From contig URPL01000006.1 of assembly GCA_900549725.1 (NCBI GenBank), positions 14,217-78,216 of the forward strand: a DNA stretch of 64,000 bases, read 5' to 3'. This stretch comes from an uncultured Eubacteriales bacterium. Lineage in GTDB: Bacteria; Bacillota; Clostridia; Oscillospirales; CAG-272. This document shows positions 33,368 to 43,579 of this stretch, in pieces. The notes beneath the pieces were generated by a model that saw nothing but the letters and a program-made list of their open reading frames with translations, had not been told where the DNA came from and did not search any database. The position numbers and the translations under genes were made by a program. Position 1 is the stretch's first letter, and each line of letters begins with the position of its first letter.

Positions 33368-34630
33368 ATGGATTGGTTAAAAATTATCAACTTCGTTATA
33401 GCCGTCCTGTTTACTGTCTGTTATGCCTATCAGTATGTCTATATCTTGGTCGGCTGCTTCGTAAAACCTCGCACATTCCGCGAGGTTACGCCGCACCATC
33501 GGTTTGCCATTCTGATCTCCGCGCGCAATGAGCAATCGGTCATCGGGCATCTTTTGGACAGTGTCAACGCGCAAAGCTACCCGCGCGAGCTGATCGATGC
33601 CTATGTAATTGCCGATAACTGCACCGACAAAACGGGGCAGATCGCCGCAGAGCACGGCGCTCTTGTTTACCGCAGAGACGATACGGAGCACATCGGAAAA
33701 GGCTATGCGCTCTCCTTTTTGTTTCATCAGCTGGAAAACGAGGGCACATTTGACCGCTACGACGGCTTCTTCGTCATTGACGCCGACAACATCCTGCATC
33801 CGGATTTTGTGCGGGAAATGGATAAATGCATGTCCGAGGGGCACCGCATTATCACCAGCTACCGCAATTCCAAAAACTACGGCACAAACTGGATCACCTC
33901 GGGCTATGCGCTTTGGTTTTTGCGCGAAGCGCGCCATTTGAACAATCCCCGCTTTATTTTGGGCACAAGCTGCGCCGTCTCCGGCACCGGCTTTTTGATA
34001 CATAAGGATGTGATCAAGCGCCAGGGCGGCTGGAAGCATTTTTTGCTGACGGAGGATATTGAATTTTCCGTGGACTCCATTCTGCACGGCGAAAAAATTG
34101 CATACTGCCATAACGCCATGCTCTTTGATGAGCAGCCGATCACCTTCGCGCAGTCCTGGCGGCAGCGCATGCGCTGGTCCAAGGGCTTTCTGCAGGTCGT
34201 GCGCAAATACGGCATAAAGCTTATCGGCGGCGTGTTTCACGGCAAAGGGTTTTCCTGCCTGGATATGCTCTTTACGATTGCCCCCGCCTTTGTGATTTCG
34301 ACGATTTCCCTTGTCGCAAACCTCACCGGGCTGATTGTCGGTATTGCAACGGGGCCGGAGAATATCCTCATCGCTCTGACGGAAATTGCAAAAACGCTCG
34401 GCGGTATATATGTAATCCTGTTTGTCGTCGGCTTTATCAGCGGCTGCTTTGAATGGCGCAACATTCACACCTCCGTGCCGCGCAAAATCCTTTCGTTTTT
34501 CACATTTCCGCTGTTTATGATCACCTATCTGCCGATCTCTTTGGCAGCATTGTTCGCCAAGGTTTCCTGGAAGCCGATCGATCATACCGTCGCCTGCACG
34601 CTGGAAAACATTCAAAACAACGGCCAATAA
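33368..34630 (+). CDS. Membrane glycosyltransferase, family GT2
   Basis: The 420-residue protein has an N-terminal membrane helix (residues 7-28), a cytoplasmic GT-A catalytic domain and three or four C-terminal helices (from about 300). Catalytic motifs: AILISARNEQSVIGHLL, the DxD-like VIDADNILH, the acceptor-site TEDIEFSVD and QSWRQRMRWSKG, matching the D, DxD, TED and Q(Q/R)xRW layout of processive beta-glycan synthases. It probably extrudes a polysaccharide or glycosylates a lipid; product unknown. It has a full-consensus promoter, an AAAAGGAA site and its own terminator, so it is likely an abundantly transcribed single gene. Confidence 0.9.
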   Translation: MDWLKIINFVIAVLFTVCYAYQYVYILVGCFVKPRTFREVTPHHRFAILISARNEQSVIGHLLDSVNAQSYPRELIDAYVIADNCTDKTGQIAAEHGALVYRRDDTEHIGKGYALSFLFHQLENEGTFDRYDGFFVIDADNILHPDFVREMDKCMSEGHRIITSYRNSKNYGTNWITSGYALWFLREARHLNNPRFILGTSCAVSGTGFLIHKDVIKRQGGWKHFLLTEDIEFSVDSILHGEKIAYCHNAMLFDEQPITFAQSWRQRMRWSKGFLQVVRKYGIKLIGGVFHGKGFSCLDMLFTIAPAFVISTISLVANLTGLIVGIATGPENILIALTEIAKTLGGIYVILFVVGFISGCFEWRNIHTSVPRKILSFFTFPLFMITYLPISLAALFAKVSWKPIDHTVACTLENIQNNGQ

Positions 34631-34637
34631 AACAACC

Positions 34638-34656
34638 TCCCCGGTTTTGCAAACCG
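34638..34656 (+). terminator. Short hairpin after the GT2 gene
   Basis: CCCCGGTTTTGCAAACCGGG folds into a 7-8 bp stem immediately after the stop codon. There is no T run, so it probably only supports the stronger terminator 15 bases further on. Confidence 0.4.
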
Positions 34657-34670
34657 GGCTCAAAGCAAAA

Positions 34671-34725
34671 AAAGCGGTGAAAAAAAGCATTTCTTCAGCT
34701 ATGCTTTTTCACCGCTTCTCTTTTT
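34671..34725. terminator. Bidirectional terminator between GT2 gene and thiN
   Basis: AAGCGGTGAAAAA..AGCAT pairs with ATGCTTTTTCACCGCTT (stem of about 17 bp) and is followed by CTCTTTTTG on the plus strand, and by T-rich sequence on the minus strand. It separates the convergent GT2 and thiN genes. Confidence 0.85.
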
Positions 34726-34735
34726 GTTTTCGCGC

Positions 34736-35362
34736 TCAGTCGCCCGAGCGAATCAGATATGCCGCCCCCTGCCCGATCGTTATTTTCGCCTGTTTTTGTA
34801 TGATGCGGTTGGAAATTGCAAACTGCTCCCGCCGCAATATCGTCGCCGCGTGCAGCGGATATTCGCAGCCCTCGATGGTAACATTCCGCAGCGCCTCGTC
34901 CAGCGCGATCAAAGAAAGATAAGGATAGTTTGCATCCGCTGCAACCGCAGCGCTTGCCGGTCCGCGCAGATAGCGCACCTCGTTTTTCCCGTTGCACACG
35001 CAGCCGCAAAGCCCGTTTCGAAAGAGCTGTTCCAGCATAGCAAGGCAGGAAAGCGTATGGTCCACCCGCCCGCCGAGCCCGCCAATCAAGGTAATCTTTT
35101 GCGCGCCCCGCTCAATGGCAAGGGAAAGGGCAAGCTGCCCGTCGGTATAATCCTTATGCGCGGGAAAACGGACAATTTCCATAGCTTGCGGCACATCCTG
35201 AAGCGAATCGAAATCGCCGAGCAGAATCTTGGGGGTCACCCCGAGCGTTTGCGCCGTGCGATAGCCGCTGTCTGCCGCGATGGTCAGCGTATCGGCGCCC
35301 GGGCGCGGAAATACTCCTGCAGGGTCGATCTCGCCGCCGACATAAATCAATGCTTCTTTCAT
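34736..35362 (-). CDS. thiN: Thiamine pyrophosphokinase
   Basis: The enzyme transfers pyrophosphate from ATP to thiamine, giving the cofactor TPP. The 208-residue protein has the family blocks AADSGYRTAQTLGVTPKILL, GDFDSL, the DYTDGQLAL Asp pair, GGLGGRVDHTL and, in the smaller C-terminal beta domain, LSLIALDEALRNVTIEGCEYPL. No TPP riboswitch is seen upstream. The start follows AAAGGT. It lies downstream of the DUF4358 lipoprotein gene but behind a terminator. Confidence 0.93.
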   Translation of the reverse strand: MKEALIYVGGEIDPAGVFPRPGADTLTIAADSGYRTAQTLGVTPKILLGDFDSLQDVPQAMEIVRFPAHKDYTDGQLALSLAIERGAQKITLIGGLGGRVDHTLSCLAMLEQLFRNGLCGCVCNGKNEVRYLRGPASAAVAADANYPYLSLIALDEALRNVTIEGCEYPLHAATILRREQFAISNRIIQKQAKITIGQGAAYLIRSGD

Positions 35363-35383
35363 CTTTTACCTTTCCGTATCGTG

Positions 35384-35422
35384 AAAAAAAGGCGCCGTGA
35401 AACATCGGGATTTCACAGCGCC
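35384..35422 (-). terminator. Terminator after the glnN-SGNH-DUF4358 unit
   Basis: On the minus strand GGCGCTGTGAAA pairs with TTTCACGGCGCC (one mismatch) and is followed by T7. It lies 10 bases after the DUF4358 stop codon. Confidence 0.85.
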
Positions 35423-35431
35423 GCTCTTTTT

Positions 35432-35905
35432 TTATTTTGCAGCCGCATCAAAAATGCTCTGCAGCTGCTCCGCTTTCGGGGAGCAGAAAAGTGTAACATA
35501 GGTGCCTGCGGTGCCGACCTTGCATTTTTCAAACAGCGCATAGCTCTGCGCATCGTAATTCTGCGCCTGCACACGCAATTCCTCCATGTGCACATTCAGC
35601 TTTTCGGCAATTCGTGCAGCAGCTGCCGCATCCGTTGCCTCGATCATCAGCACCTCATCCGGGAAAGCTGCGCCCATGGACAAAAAGCACGCCGCCTCTT
35701 TGACATCCTCCGGAGCAATTCCGTAAAGGCTTTCCAGGCGATCCGCCGCAAGATCGGTGGCATCCGCAATGCCCGCCTGCGTTTTCATCTGCTCCCGTAA
35801 GGCAGCAAGATCAATGGTTTTCGCGGTTTCTTTCCCGCAGGAGACAAGGCAAAGCACGGCGCACAGCGCGCAAAGCACACATAAAACTGTTTTTTTTATT
35901 TTCAT
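35432..35905 (-). CDS. DUF4358 lipoprotein
   Basis: The 157-residue protein has a lipoprotein signal (MKIKKTVLCVLCALCAVLCLVSC, shown here only as start and end: MKIKK and LVSC) with the lipid-modified Cys near residue 23. A DUF4358 domain follows (YGIAPEDVKEAACFLS, FPDEVLMIEATDAAAAARIAEKL, YVTLFCSPKAEQLQSIF). Family function is unknown; its genes often accompany SGNH and MBOAT acyltransferase genes. It starts 15 bases after the SGNH gene, with AAGGGATGG as binding site, which favours ATG 35905 over ATG 35914. Confidence 0.85.
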   Translation of the reverse strand: MKIKKTVLCVLCALCAVLCLVSCGKETAKTIDLAALREQMKTQAGIADATDLAADRLESLYGIAPEDVKEAACFLSMGAAFPDEVLMIEATDAAAAARIAEKLNVHMEELRVQAQNYDAQSYALFEKCKVGTAGTYVTLFCSPKAEQLQSIFDAAAK

Positions 35906-35920
35906 ACTTGCCATCCCTTC

Positions 35921-36809
35921 TTATTTTGCGGCGTGCGTATAGAGATATTCCACCCAGGCAGCGCAGCCCGCATCGGTAAAATGCACGCCCATATTATCCG
36001 GGTCGCTGCAGTATTCGCGCTCCAGATAACCGTCCTCGTCGTACATCACGCTTGCCACATCCACAAAGCTGTATCCGTTGTCCAGGCAAAGCTGCAGCAG
36101 CTTTTTGTTATACGCATCAATGTTGGCGGGGCAAAGACCGTTATCCTTAAGCAGCTTGCTGGTCGAAGCAATCGGCGTCATGGATTGGATCACGATTTTG
36201 AGATCCGGCACATTCGCTTTGATCTTTGTCAACAGCGTCTGCATATTTTCCACGGATTTATCAATGCCGTATACGGCAATATCGTTCATGCCGAGCATAA
36301 TATAAAGCGTTTTTTTTGCCGGTCAACGGAACGGAATCCTCCAAGAGCATCTTCTGCCCCTCCCAGGTGGGATGCACACTCTGGCTGTTCACCGGCCAAA
36401 GCGCATTGGCGCAGCTGAGACTTCCCGCCGTCAAAAATTCCGCATTGCCGAGCACCTTATTCAGCGCATTGTAATAAAACAGCTTCACGCTGACGGAATC
36501 CCCGACAAAAACGACATCATCAAAATACGATGCATCCACTCTCTCGCTCTGCGGCACGGCGCCCGCCGTCTGCTGCGGCGTATAGGGCTCAGCCGTATCG
36601 GAGCCGCCGCCCGATGCGGAAGAATCCTCCGAGGGCGCCTCGGTGGTCGCGGCGTCGCTTGTGGTCGGCTCCGTTGTAACTACCGCAAACGGGTCCTTGG
36701 TGGTATCCGGCTCCTCACCTCTGCCGCAGCCGGTAAGAAGCGCGGCGGAAAAAAGCAGCAAGGCTGTCGCAAGGGCAGAAAAAATGCGCAAAAATACAGT
36801 CTGTTTCAT
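35921..36809 (-). pseudogene. SGNH/GDSL hydrolase lipoprotein, frameshifted at an A8 run
   Basis: Two frames together encode one SGNH-hydrolase lipoprotein: a lipobox LLTGC signal, a Thr/Ser/Glu-rich linker and block I FVGDSVSVKLFYY in the first frame, then block III LGMND and block V MGVHFTDAG in the second. The reading frame breaks at a run of eight A on the minus strand (36317-36310). Seven A would join PLTGKK to TLYIMLGMND and give a 295-residue protein. The change may be a true mutation, an assembly error or a slippage site. Block V has Met in place of the usual Asp of DGVH. It begins after AGGAAAGGAT, 28 bases downstream of glnN, and precedes the DUF4358 gene. Confidence 0.8.
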
Positions 36810-36837
36810 GAACTATGTATCCTTTCCTCAATCATGC

Positions 36838-38934
36838 TCAACGAACGCTGAACAAAAGATCGCCGTATGTGGGGAACGGCCACGCCTCCTTGCCGACAAG
36901 CACTTCCATTTCATCGGCAACGGAACGCATGTGCTCCATCTGCGGCAGAATTTCATCGCGATAAAAAGCTGCCTGCTCCGTCGTATCCGCAAGGGTGCGG
37001 CATTGCTCAATCAGGGCATCCAACCGATCCGCCGCCCTTTGCCCCTGCGCAAGCAGCGCCGAGAGCTTTTTGCAGCTCTCCTGCTCATAGGCAAGAGGCA
37101 CATCCGCGCCGAATGCAGCCCGTTTTTGCGCGGCGCTTGCCGCCAAATCGGAGGTGAACTGCATCACGGCGGGCAAAATTTCGCGCCGCATCATTTCCTG
37201 CATGGTATTTGCTTCTATGGAAAGTGTTTTGCAATACAGCTCCGTATAGATCTCATAGCGGGCGCAAAGCTCATCGCGGCTGAATACCTTATGCTTTTCA
37301 AACAGCGCAATATTTTTTTCTTTCAGAAGATACGGCAGTGCATCCGCCGTTGTTTTCAGATTGAGAAGCCCTCTGCGCTTCGCCTCGGCAACCCATGCCT
37401 CATCATATCCGTTGCCGTTGAACAGAATGCGCCCGTGCTGCAGAATCACACGGCGAATGAGCGCATGCAGCGCCCCTTCGAAATCCGTTTCATTTTCCAG
37501 CTTGTCCGCAAAATCGCACAGCGCCTGTGCCACGGTCGTATTGAGCACCGTATTCGCCTCGGCAATCGACGCTGCGGAGCCGAGCATGCGGAACTCGAAT
37601 TTGTTTCCGGTGAAGGCAAAGGGAGAGGTTCGGTTGCGGTCGGTTGTGTCCTTTGGGAAGCGGGGCAGCGTATGCACGCCGACCTTGAGCAGCTCCTTTT
37701 CTTTTCCGCCGTAGGGCGATTCCGTTTTGATCGCCTCCAGAATATCCGTGAGCTCGTCCCCGAGGAACATGGAAATCACCGCCGGCGGCGCCTCCAGCGC
37801 GCCCAGACGATGATCGTTGCCTGCCGAGGCGACGGAAATCCGCAAAAGATCCTGATATTCGTCCACCGCGCGGATCACGGCGCACAAAAACAGCAGAAAC
37901 TGCGCGTTTTCGTACGGTGTTTCGCCCGGTTCAAACAAATTGATGCCGGTATCGGTGGCAAGCGACCAGTTGTTGTGTTTGCCGCTGCCGTTCACCCCCG
38001 CAAAGGGCTTTTCATGCAAAAGGCAAACCATATGATGCCGCCGCGCAACCTTTTTCATCAGCTCCATGGTGAGCTGATTCTGGTCGGTGGCGATATTAGT
38101 GGAAATATAGATCGGCGCAAGCTCGTGCTGCGCGGGGGCAGCCTCGTTATGCTCTGTCTTGGCAAGCACACCGAGCTTCCAAAGCGCATCGTTCAGATCC
38201 TTCATAAATGCCGCAACACGCGGCTTGATCACCCCGAAATAGTGATCCTCCAGCTCCTGCCCCTTCGGGGGCTTCGCGCCGAAAAGCGTGCGTCCGGTAT
38301 ATACAAGATCGCGGCGCTTTGCCCATGCATCCTCATCAATCAGAAAATATTCCTGCTCCGGTCCCACCGTCGGCTTGACGCTGCGCACGGTATCGTTGCC
38401 GAACAGGCGCAGCACACGCAGCGCCTGGCGATTGAGTGCCTCCATAGAGCGAAGCAACGGTGTTTTTTTGTCCAGCGCATGCCCGCCCCAGGAGCAAAAT
38501 GCCGTCGGGATGCAGAGCACGCCGTCCTTGATGAACGCATAGGAATTCGGATCCCACGCGGTGTAGCCCCTTGCCTCAAAGGTTGCGCGCAGACCGCCGG
38601 AAGGGAAAGAAGAGGCATCCGGCTCGCCCTGAATCAGCTCCTTGCCCGAGAAAACCATGATTACCCTGCCGCCCTCGGTGGGGGTGATAAAGCTGTCGTG
38701 CTTTTCTGCGGTAACACCGGTCATTGGCTGAAACCAATGCGTGTAATGCGTTGCACCCTTTTCAATTGCCCAATCCTTCATGGCGTTGGCGACGACATTG
38801 GCAACGGTGCTGTCAAGATGCTTTCCCTGCTTGATCGTAAGCTGAAGCTGCCGATAGGTCTCCCGGGGCAGACGCTGCTTCATTACATCGTCGTTAAATA
38901 CATTGCTGCCGAACAGCTCCGATACATGATCCAT
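36838..38934 (-). CDS. glnN: Glutamine synthetase type III
   Basis: GSIII makes glutamine from glutamate, ammonia and ATP as a dodecamer; the 698-residue length is typical for GlnN and far above GSI. Motifs include the N-terminal [30 protein letters not shown], the metal-binding [27 protein letters not shown], the ATP-site [15 protein letters not shown], and [19 protein letters not shown] at 38934 follows AAAGGAG. Its consensus promoter contains a palindrome in the spacer, suggesting repression, and the gene is followed by the SGNH and DUF4358 lipoprotein genes on the same strand without a visible terminator. Confidence 0.96.
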   Translation of the reverse strand: MDHVSELFGSNVFNDDVMKQRLPRETYRQLQLTIKQGKHLDSTVANVVANAMKDWAIEKGATHYTHWFQPMTGVTAEKHDSFITPTEGGRVIMVFSGKELIQGEPDASSFPSGGLRATFEARGYTAWDPNSYAFIKDGVLCIPTAFCSWGGHALDKKTPLLRSMEALNRQALRVLRLFGNDTVRSVKPTVGPEQEYFLIDEDAWAKRRDLVYTGRTLFGAKPPKGQELEDHYFGVIKPRVAAFMKDLNDALWKLGVLAKTEHNEAAPAQHELAPIYISTNIATDQNQLTMELMKKVARRHHMVCLLHEKPFAGVNGSGKHNNWSLATDTGINLFEPGETPYENAQFLLFLCAVIRAVDEYQDLLRISVASAGNDHRLGALEAPPAVISMFLGDELTDILEAIKTESPYGGKEKELLKVGVHTLPRFPKDTTDRNRTSPFAFTGNKFEFRMLGSAASIAEANTVLNTTVAQALCDFADKLENETDFEGALHALIRRVILQHGRILFNGNGYDEAWVAEAKRRGLLNLKTTADALPYLLKEKNIALFEKHKVFSRDELCARYEIYTELYCKTLSIEANTMQEMMRREILPAVMQFTSDLAASAAQKRAAFGADVPLAYEQESCKKLSALLAQGQRAADRLDALIEQCRTLADTTEQAAFYRDEILPQMEHMRSVADEMEVLVGKEAWPFPTYGDLLFSVR

Positions 38935-39029
38935 CTGAAAGCACTCCTTTGCACCGTTTGCGGAGCATTGCCTCTTTCGGGGCAAACGCATCCGAAAAAA
39001 TCTCCGTTTTTCTCATGGGATACATCGAA

Positions 39030-39058
39030 ATTATACAATAAAGAGGCTTTATTGTCAA
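39030..39058 (-). promoter_or_regulatory. Consensus promoter of glnN
   Basis: On the minus strand TTGACA (39058-39053), 17 bp, TATAAT (39035-39030): a full match to the sigma-A consensus, about 95 bases upstream of the glnN start. Confidence 0.88.
39036..39054. promoter_or_regulatory. Palindrome in the glnN promoter spacer, putative operator
   Basis: CAATAAAG-AGG-CTTTATTG is a perfect 8-bp inverted repeat with a 3-bp centre, occupying the whole space between the -35 and -10 boxes. A dimeric protein bound here would block RNA polymerase. It does not match the GlnR consensus TGTNA-N7-TNACA, so the regulator is unknown. Confidence 0.6.
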
Positions 39059-39103
39059 CGCTTTTTCCCGATATTTGCGAAAAAGGGAGCTTATCACTCC
39101 TGC

Positions 39104-41410
39104 TTATTCTTTCTCCGTGCGCAAGCGCTTAAGCAATGCCTCCAGCGCCTTTGTCCCGCCCGCTAAAAGCTCCTGCGCCGCCTCGCAGCTTGCCGCGTCG
39201 GCGCTCAGTGCAAGTGTGGTTTTCCTGCGCGGATAAAGCGTAAGCGCACCGCCCGAAAGGCAAAGCCCGGCGGCATCCTCTCCACGATGCAAATATGCGG
39301 GAGTGCTTTGCGCAAGCATGCGCATCAGAGCGCCACCCTCTCCCGCACGCAGCGCAATGCTTGCTCTGCGGCGAATGCGCAGCGGGGAAAGCTTTGCCGC
39401 TGCGGCACATTCCGAAAGGCTCTTGCCGCTGCGCTCCAAAAGATCCAGCAAAAAAACGGCGGCAAACACGGCGTTGTGCAGCATCGGCTTTTGCGCATAC
39501 AGCGTGCGCGCCGCAAGCTGCTCTTCGGAATCACACGGACAGTGCAAAACCGTTTGCACCGCGATTCCCTTTTCCCTGCAAAGCTCTAGCAAATACGGCG
39601 GCGCCGTATTCGGCAGGGCAACCTTTTTTTCGCTTTTCCCCGCGGCAAAATGAAAAAGCAGGCATCCCGTAATCGCATAGGCATCATATTCCTCTCCGGC
39701 GGAAAACACGGTCAGCGCGCCGAGCGCACTGAGGCAAAAGCAAAGCGGGGCGTTTTCCTGCGCGCGCCTGCCGAGCGCCGCAAAATACGGGCCGAGCACC
39801 CGTTTTGCCTCTGCGCCGCGCAGCGCAAACGGAACACGCCGCTCATTTTTGCAAAGCCCCTGCATCGCCCCGCAAAGAAGAGCCCGCGTGCCGGAAAAGG
39901 CATGCAGCCGCCCTGCGGTTTTTTCCGCCTGCGGCGTGTCCTCAAACAATGCCGAGAAAACCGCCCTCTCCTGAGCGCGCATGGGATACAGCCCGTTTTT
40001 ATCGCAAAGCCGCGCGGTGCATCGCCCGCCGTCAAAGCGCAGATATGCGCCGAGCGCCGCTCCTGTTTTTTGGCAAAGATATTGCATCTCCGGATATGAG
40101 CCCTGCCCGAGCATAGATACGGTTTTTCCCGCAGCCGCGGCTGCCGCGCCGATCAGCTCCGCCGCGCACGCACTGATATTCCGCCCGTCATGGCACAAAA
40201 GCAGAGCGCCCCGGTCCGCCTGCGTTGTGCGGGCAAGCGCGCCGCCAAAGCGCGCGCAGAACAAAATATCCGCCCCGCCGCAAAACAAAAAAAGCTCCGT
40301 GCGGGAAAAACGGTCGTCAAGGCAGCGGGCGCCGTCAAACAAAGTCTTCCCCTCCGCATATTCTCCGCCGCGCGGCAGCTGCTTTTCGTTGCCCGATACG
40401 CATGCGGTATTTGCGGAAAGCTTTGTGCCGCTGCGCAAAACCGCCCCCGGGGCTATGCTCACACCGCTGCCGAGAATCGTGCCGCGGCGCAGCTCCGCTC
40501 GGGCGCCGATATGGCATTTTTCGCAAACAATCACCCCGTCAAGAAGCGCTCCGCTCTCCACTGTAACGCCGTCAAACAAAATGCTGTCCCGCAAAACGGC
40601 GTCAGCCGCAATTCTGCAGTTTTTTCCGACCAAAGAGCTTCCGCGCAAAAGATCGGGGGCTGCCGCAAGCCCCGCAATTTCGCCGCGCGCGACAGCAAAG
40701 CTTGTGCGATAAAAGGCATCCGGCGTACCGATATCGCACCAAAAACCATGTCCGAGCACGCCCTGCAGCCGCTCTTTGGCGCGCAGCGCCGCGGGAAACA
40801 GGTCATGCCCGAAATCATATGCCGCATTTTCCGGAATGCGCCGCAGCAGCTCGGGGCGCAAAAAATAAATTCCGGTATTCACCGTGTCCCAGGCGGCGCC
40901 GAAGGCGCTCGGCTTTTCCGCAAAAGCGCTGATCTGCCCGTCGCGGCGGCATTGCACCACGCCGAAGGCACCGACATTTTCCGCATGCGCGAGCAGCAGC
41001 GTTGCTGCGGCTCCGCTTTTTTCATGGGCGCGATACGCCTTTGCAAGATCAAAGGTGCATACGGCATCTCCGCTGATCACAAGCACCTGCCGCGCGGCAA
41101 ACGCGGTATGCTGCCGCAGCGCCTGCCGCACCCCGCCCGCCGTTCCGAGGGGCGTTTGCTCACATGCATAATACAGCTTCACTCCGCACATGCTCTGCCC
41201 GCATGCCGCGCGAATCTGCTCCGCGCGATAACACAGGCTTAGAATCGCCTCGCGGTATCCATGCCGATGCAAAAGATCCAAAATGCGCATCAATGCCCCC
41301 TGCCCTGCGATCGGTACCAGGGGTTTGGGAAGCGTATCCGTCAGCGGCTGCAGCCGCCGCCCTTGCCCTCCCGCCATAATAACGGGAATGGGAAGTTGTT
41401 GCTCTTGCAT
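39104..41410 (-). CDS. Sugar nucleotidyltransferase fused to degenerate phosphomannomutase
   Basis: The 768-residue protein has three parts. Residues 8-240 are a nucleotidyltransferase of the mannose-1-phosphate guanylyltransferase type (VIMAGGQGRRLQPLT, LPKPLVPI, SGDAV). About 255-340 are left-handed beta-helix hexapeptide repeats (VGKNCRIAADAVLRDSIL). About 365-768 resemble phosphomannomutase. In the last part the phosphoserine loop reads CHDGRNIS (406-413), and the metal loop, usually DGDxDR, reads FDGGR (459-463), so mutase activity is doubtful. Fusions of this type occur in Clostridia and actinomycetes. Likely product: GDP-mannose or another NDP-sugar for surface glycans. ATG follows AAAGGATG; the 197-base gap to typA has no strong promoter match. 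Confidence 0.8.
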   Translation of the reverse strand: MQEQQLPIPVIMAGGQGRRLQPLTDTLPKPLVPIAGQGALMRILDLLHRHGYREAILSLCYRAEQIRAACGQSMCGVKLYYACEQTPLGTAGGVRQALRQHTAFAARQVLVISGDAVCTFDLAKAYRAHEKSGAAATLLLAHAENVGAFGVVQCRRDGQISAFAEKPSAFGAAWDTVNTGIYFLRPELLRRIPENAAYDFGHDLFPAALRAKERLQGVLGHGFWCDIGTPDAFYRTSFAVARGEIAGLAAAPDLLRGSSLVGKNCRIAADAVLRDSILFDGVTVESGALLDGVIVCEKCHIGARAELRRGTILGSGVSIAPGAVLRSGTKLSANTACVSGNEKQLPRGGEYAEGKTLFDGARCLDDRFSRTELFLFCGGADILFCARFGGALARTTQADRGALLLCHDGRNISACAAELIGAAAAAAGKTVSMLGQGSYPEMQYLCQKTGAALGAYLRFDGGRCTARLCDKNGLYPMRAQERAVFSALFEDTPQAEKTAGRLHAFSGTRALLCGAMQGLCKNERRVPFALRGAEAKRVLGPYFAALGRRAQENAPLCFCLSALGALTVFSAGEEYDAYAITGCLLFHFAAGKSEKKVALPNTAPPYLLELCREKGIAVQTVLHCPCDSEEQLAARTLYAQKPMLHNAVFAAVFLLDLLERSGKSLSECAAAAKLSPLRIRRRASIALRAGEGGALMRMLAQSTPAYLHRGEDAAGLCLSGGALTLYPRRKTTLALSADAASCEAAQELLAGGTKALEALLKRLRTEKE

Positions 41411-41607
41411 GAAATCATTTCATCCTTTCTGTGCGAAAAAATCCGTCACGGGCAGTTTTCGCCGTCATTTTCGGGACTATACACGGTAAAATTCGCAAAA
41501 AATTCACAACTTTTTTTTCGCGCCTCTTCCATTTCTGAGAAAAGCGTGGTAAAATGGGGTGTTACAGACAAAAAAGATTCGAAACAGATGGGAGAAAACC
41601 GGAAGTT

Positions 41608-43428
<1,821 letters not shown>

Positions 43429-43441
43429 ACACCGTTTTTTG

Positions 43442-43476
43442 TTCTGCCCCGCTGACCGGCGGGGCAGAATTTTTTA
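43442..43476 (+). terminator. Terminator of typA
   Basis: TTCTGCCCCG (43442-43451) pairs with CGGGGCAGAA (43460-43469), followed by T6. Confidence 0.9.
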
Positions 43477-43520
43477 ATCCCGGAAGCCGCCTGAAATTTC
43501 TGTTTTCTTGCCGAATTTTC

Positions 43521-43549
43521 TTGCATCGACCAAAAAAATATGCTATTAT
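43521..43549 (+). promoter_or_regulatory. Promoter of the diacylglycerol-kinase-like gene
   Basis: TTGCAT (43521-43526) and TATTAT (43544-43549), 17 bp apart, 31 bases before the start codon. Confidence 0.65.
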
Positions 43550-43579
43550 GAGAAAAGGAGTAAAAACGGAGAGCAAACG

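Noticed and set aside
33377..34690. A 437-codon open frame antisense to the GT2 gene
   Set aside because: The sense strand has clear GT2 motifs, promoter and binding site; the antisense frame shows no recognisable domain.
34736..35400. TPP riboswitch at thiN
   Set aside because: The leader is short and contains no THI-box core; only a terminator of the preceding gene is present.
39036..39054. GlnR operator at glnN
   Set aside because: The palindrome does not fit TGTNA-N7-TNACA, so I left the regulator unassigned.
36643..39132. A very long open frame (829 codons) antisense to glnN
   Set aside because: It mirrors a strongly supported gene, has no family motifs and no ribosome binding site; long antisense frames are expected from the GC-rich third-position bias here.
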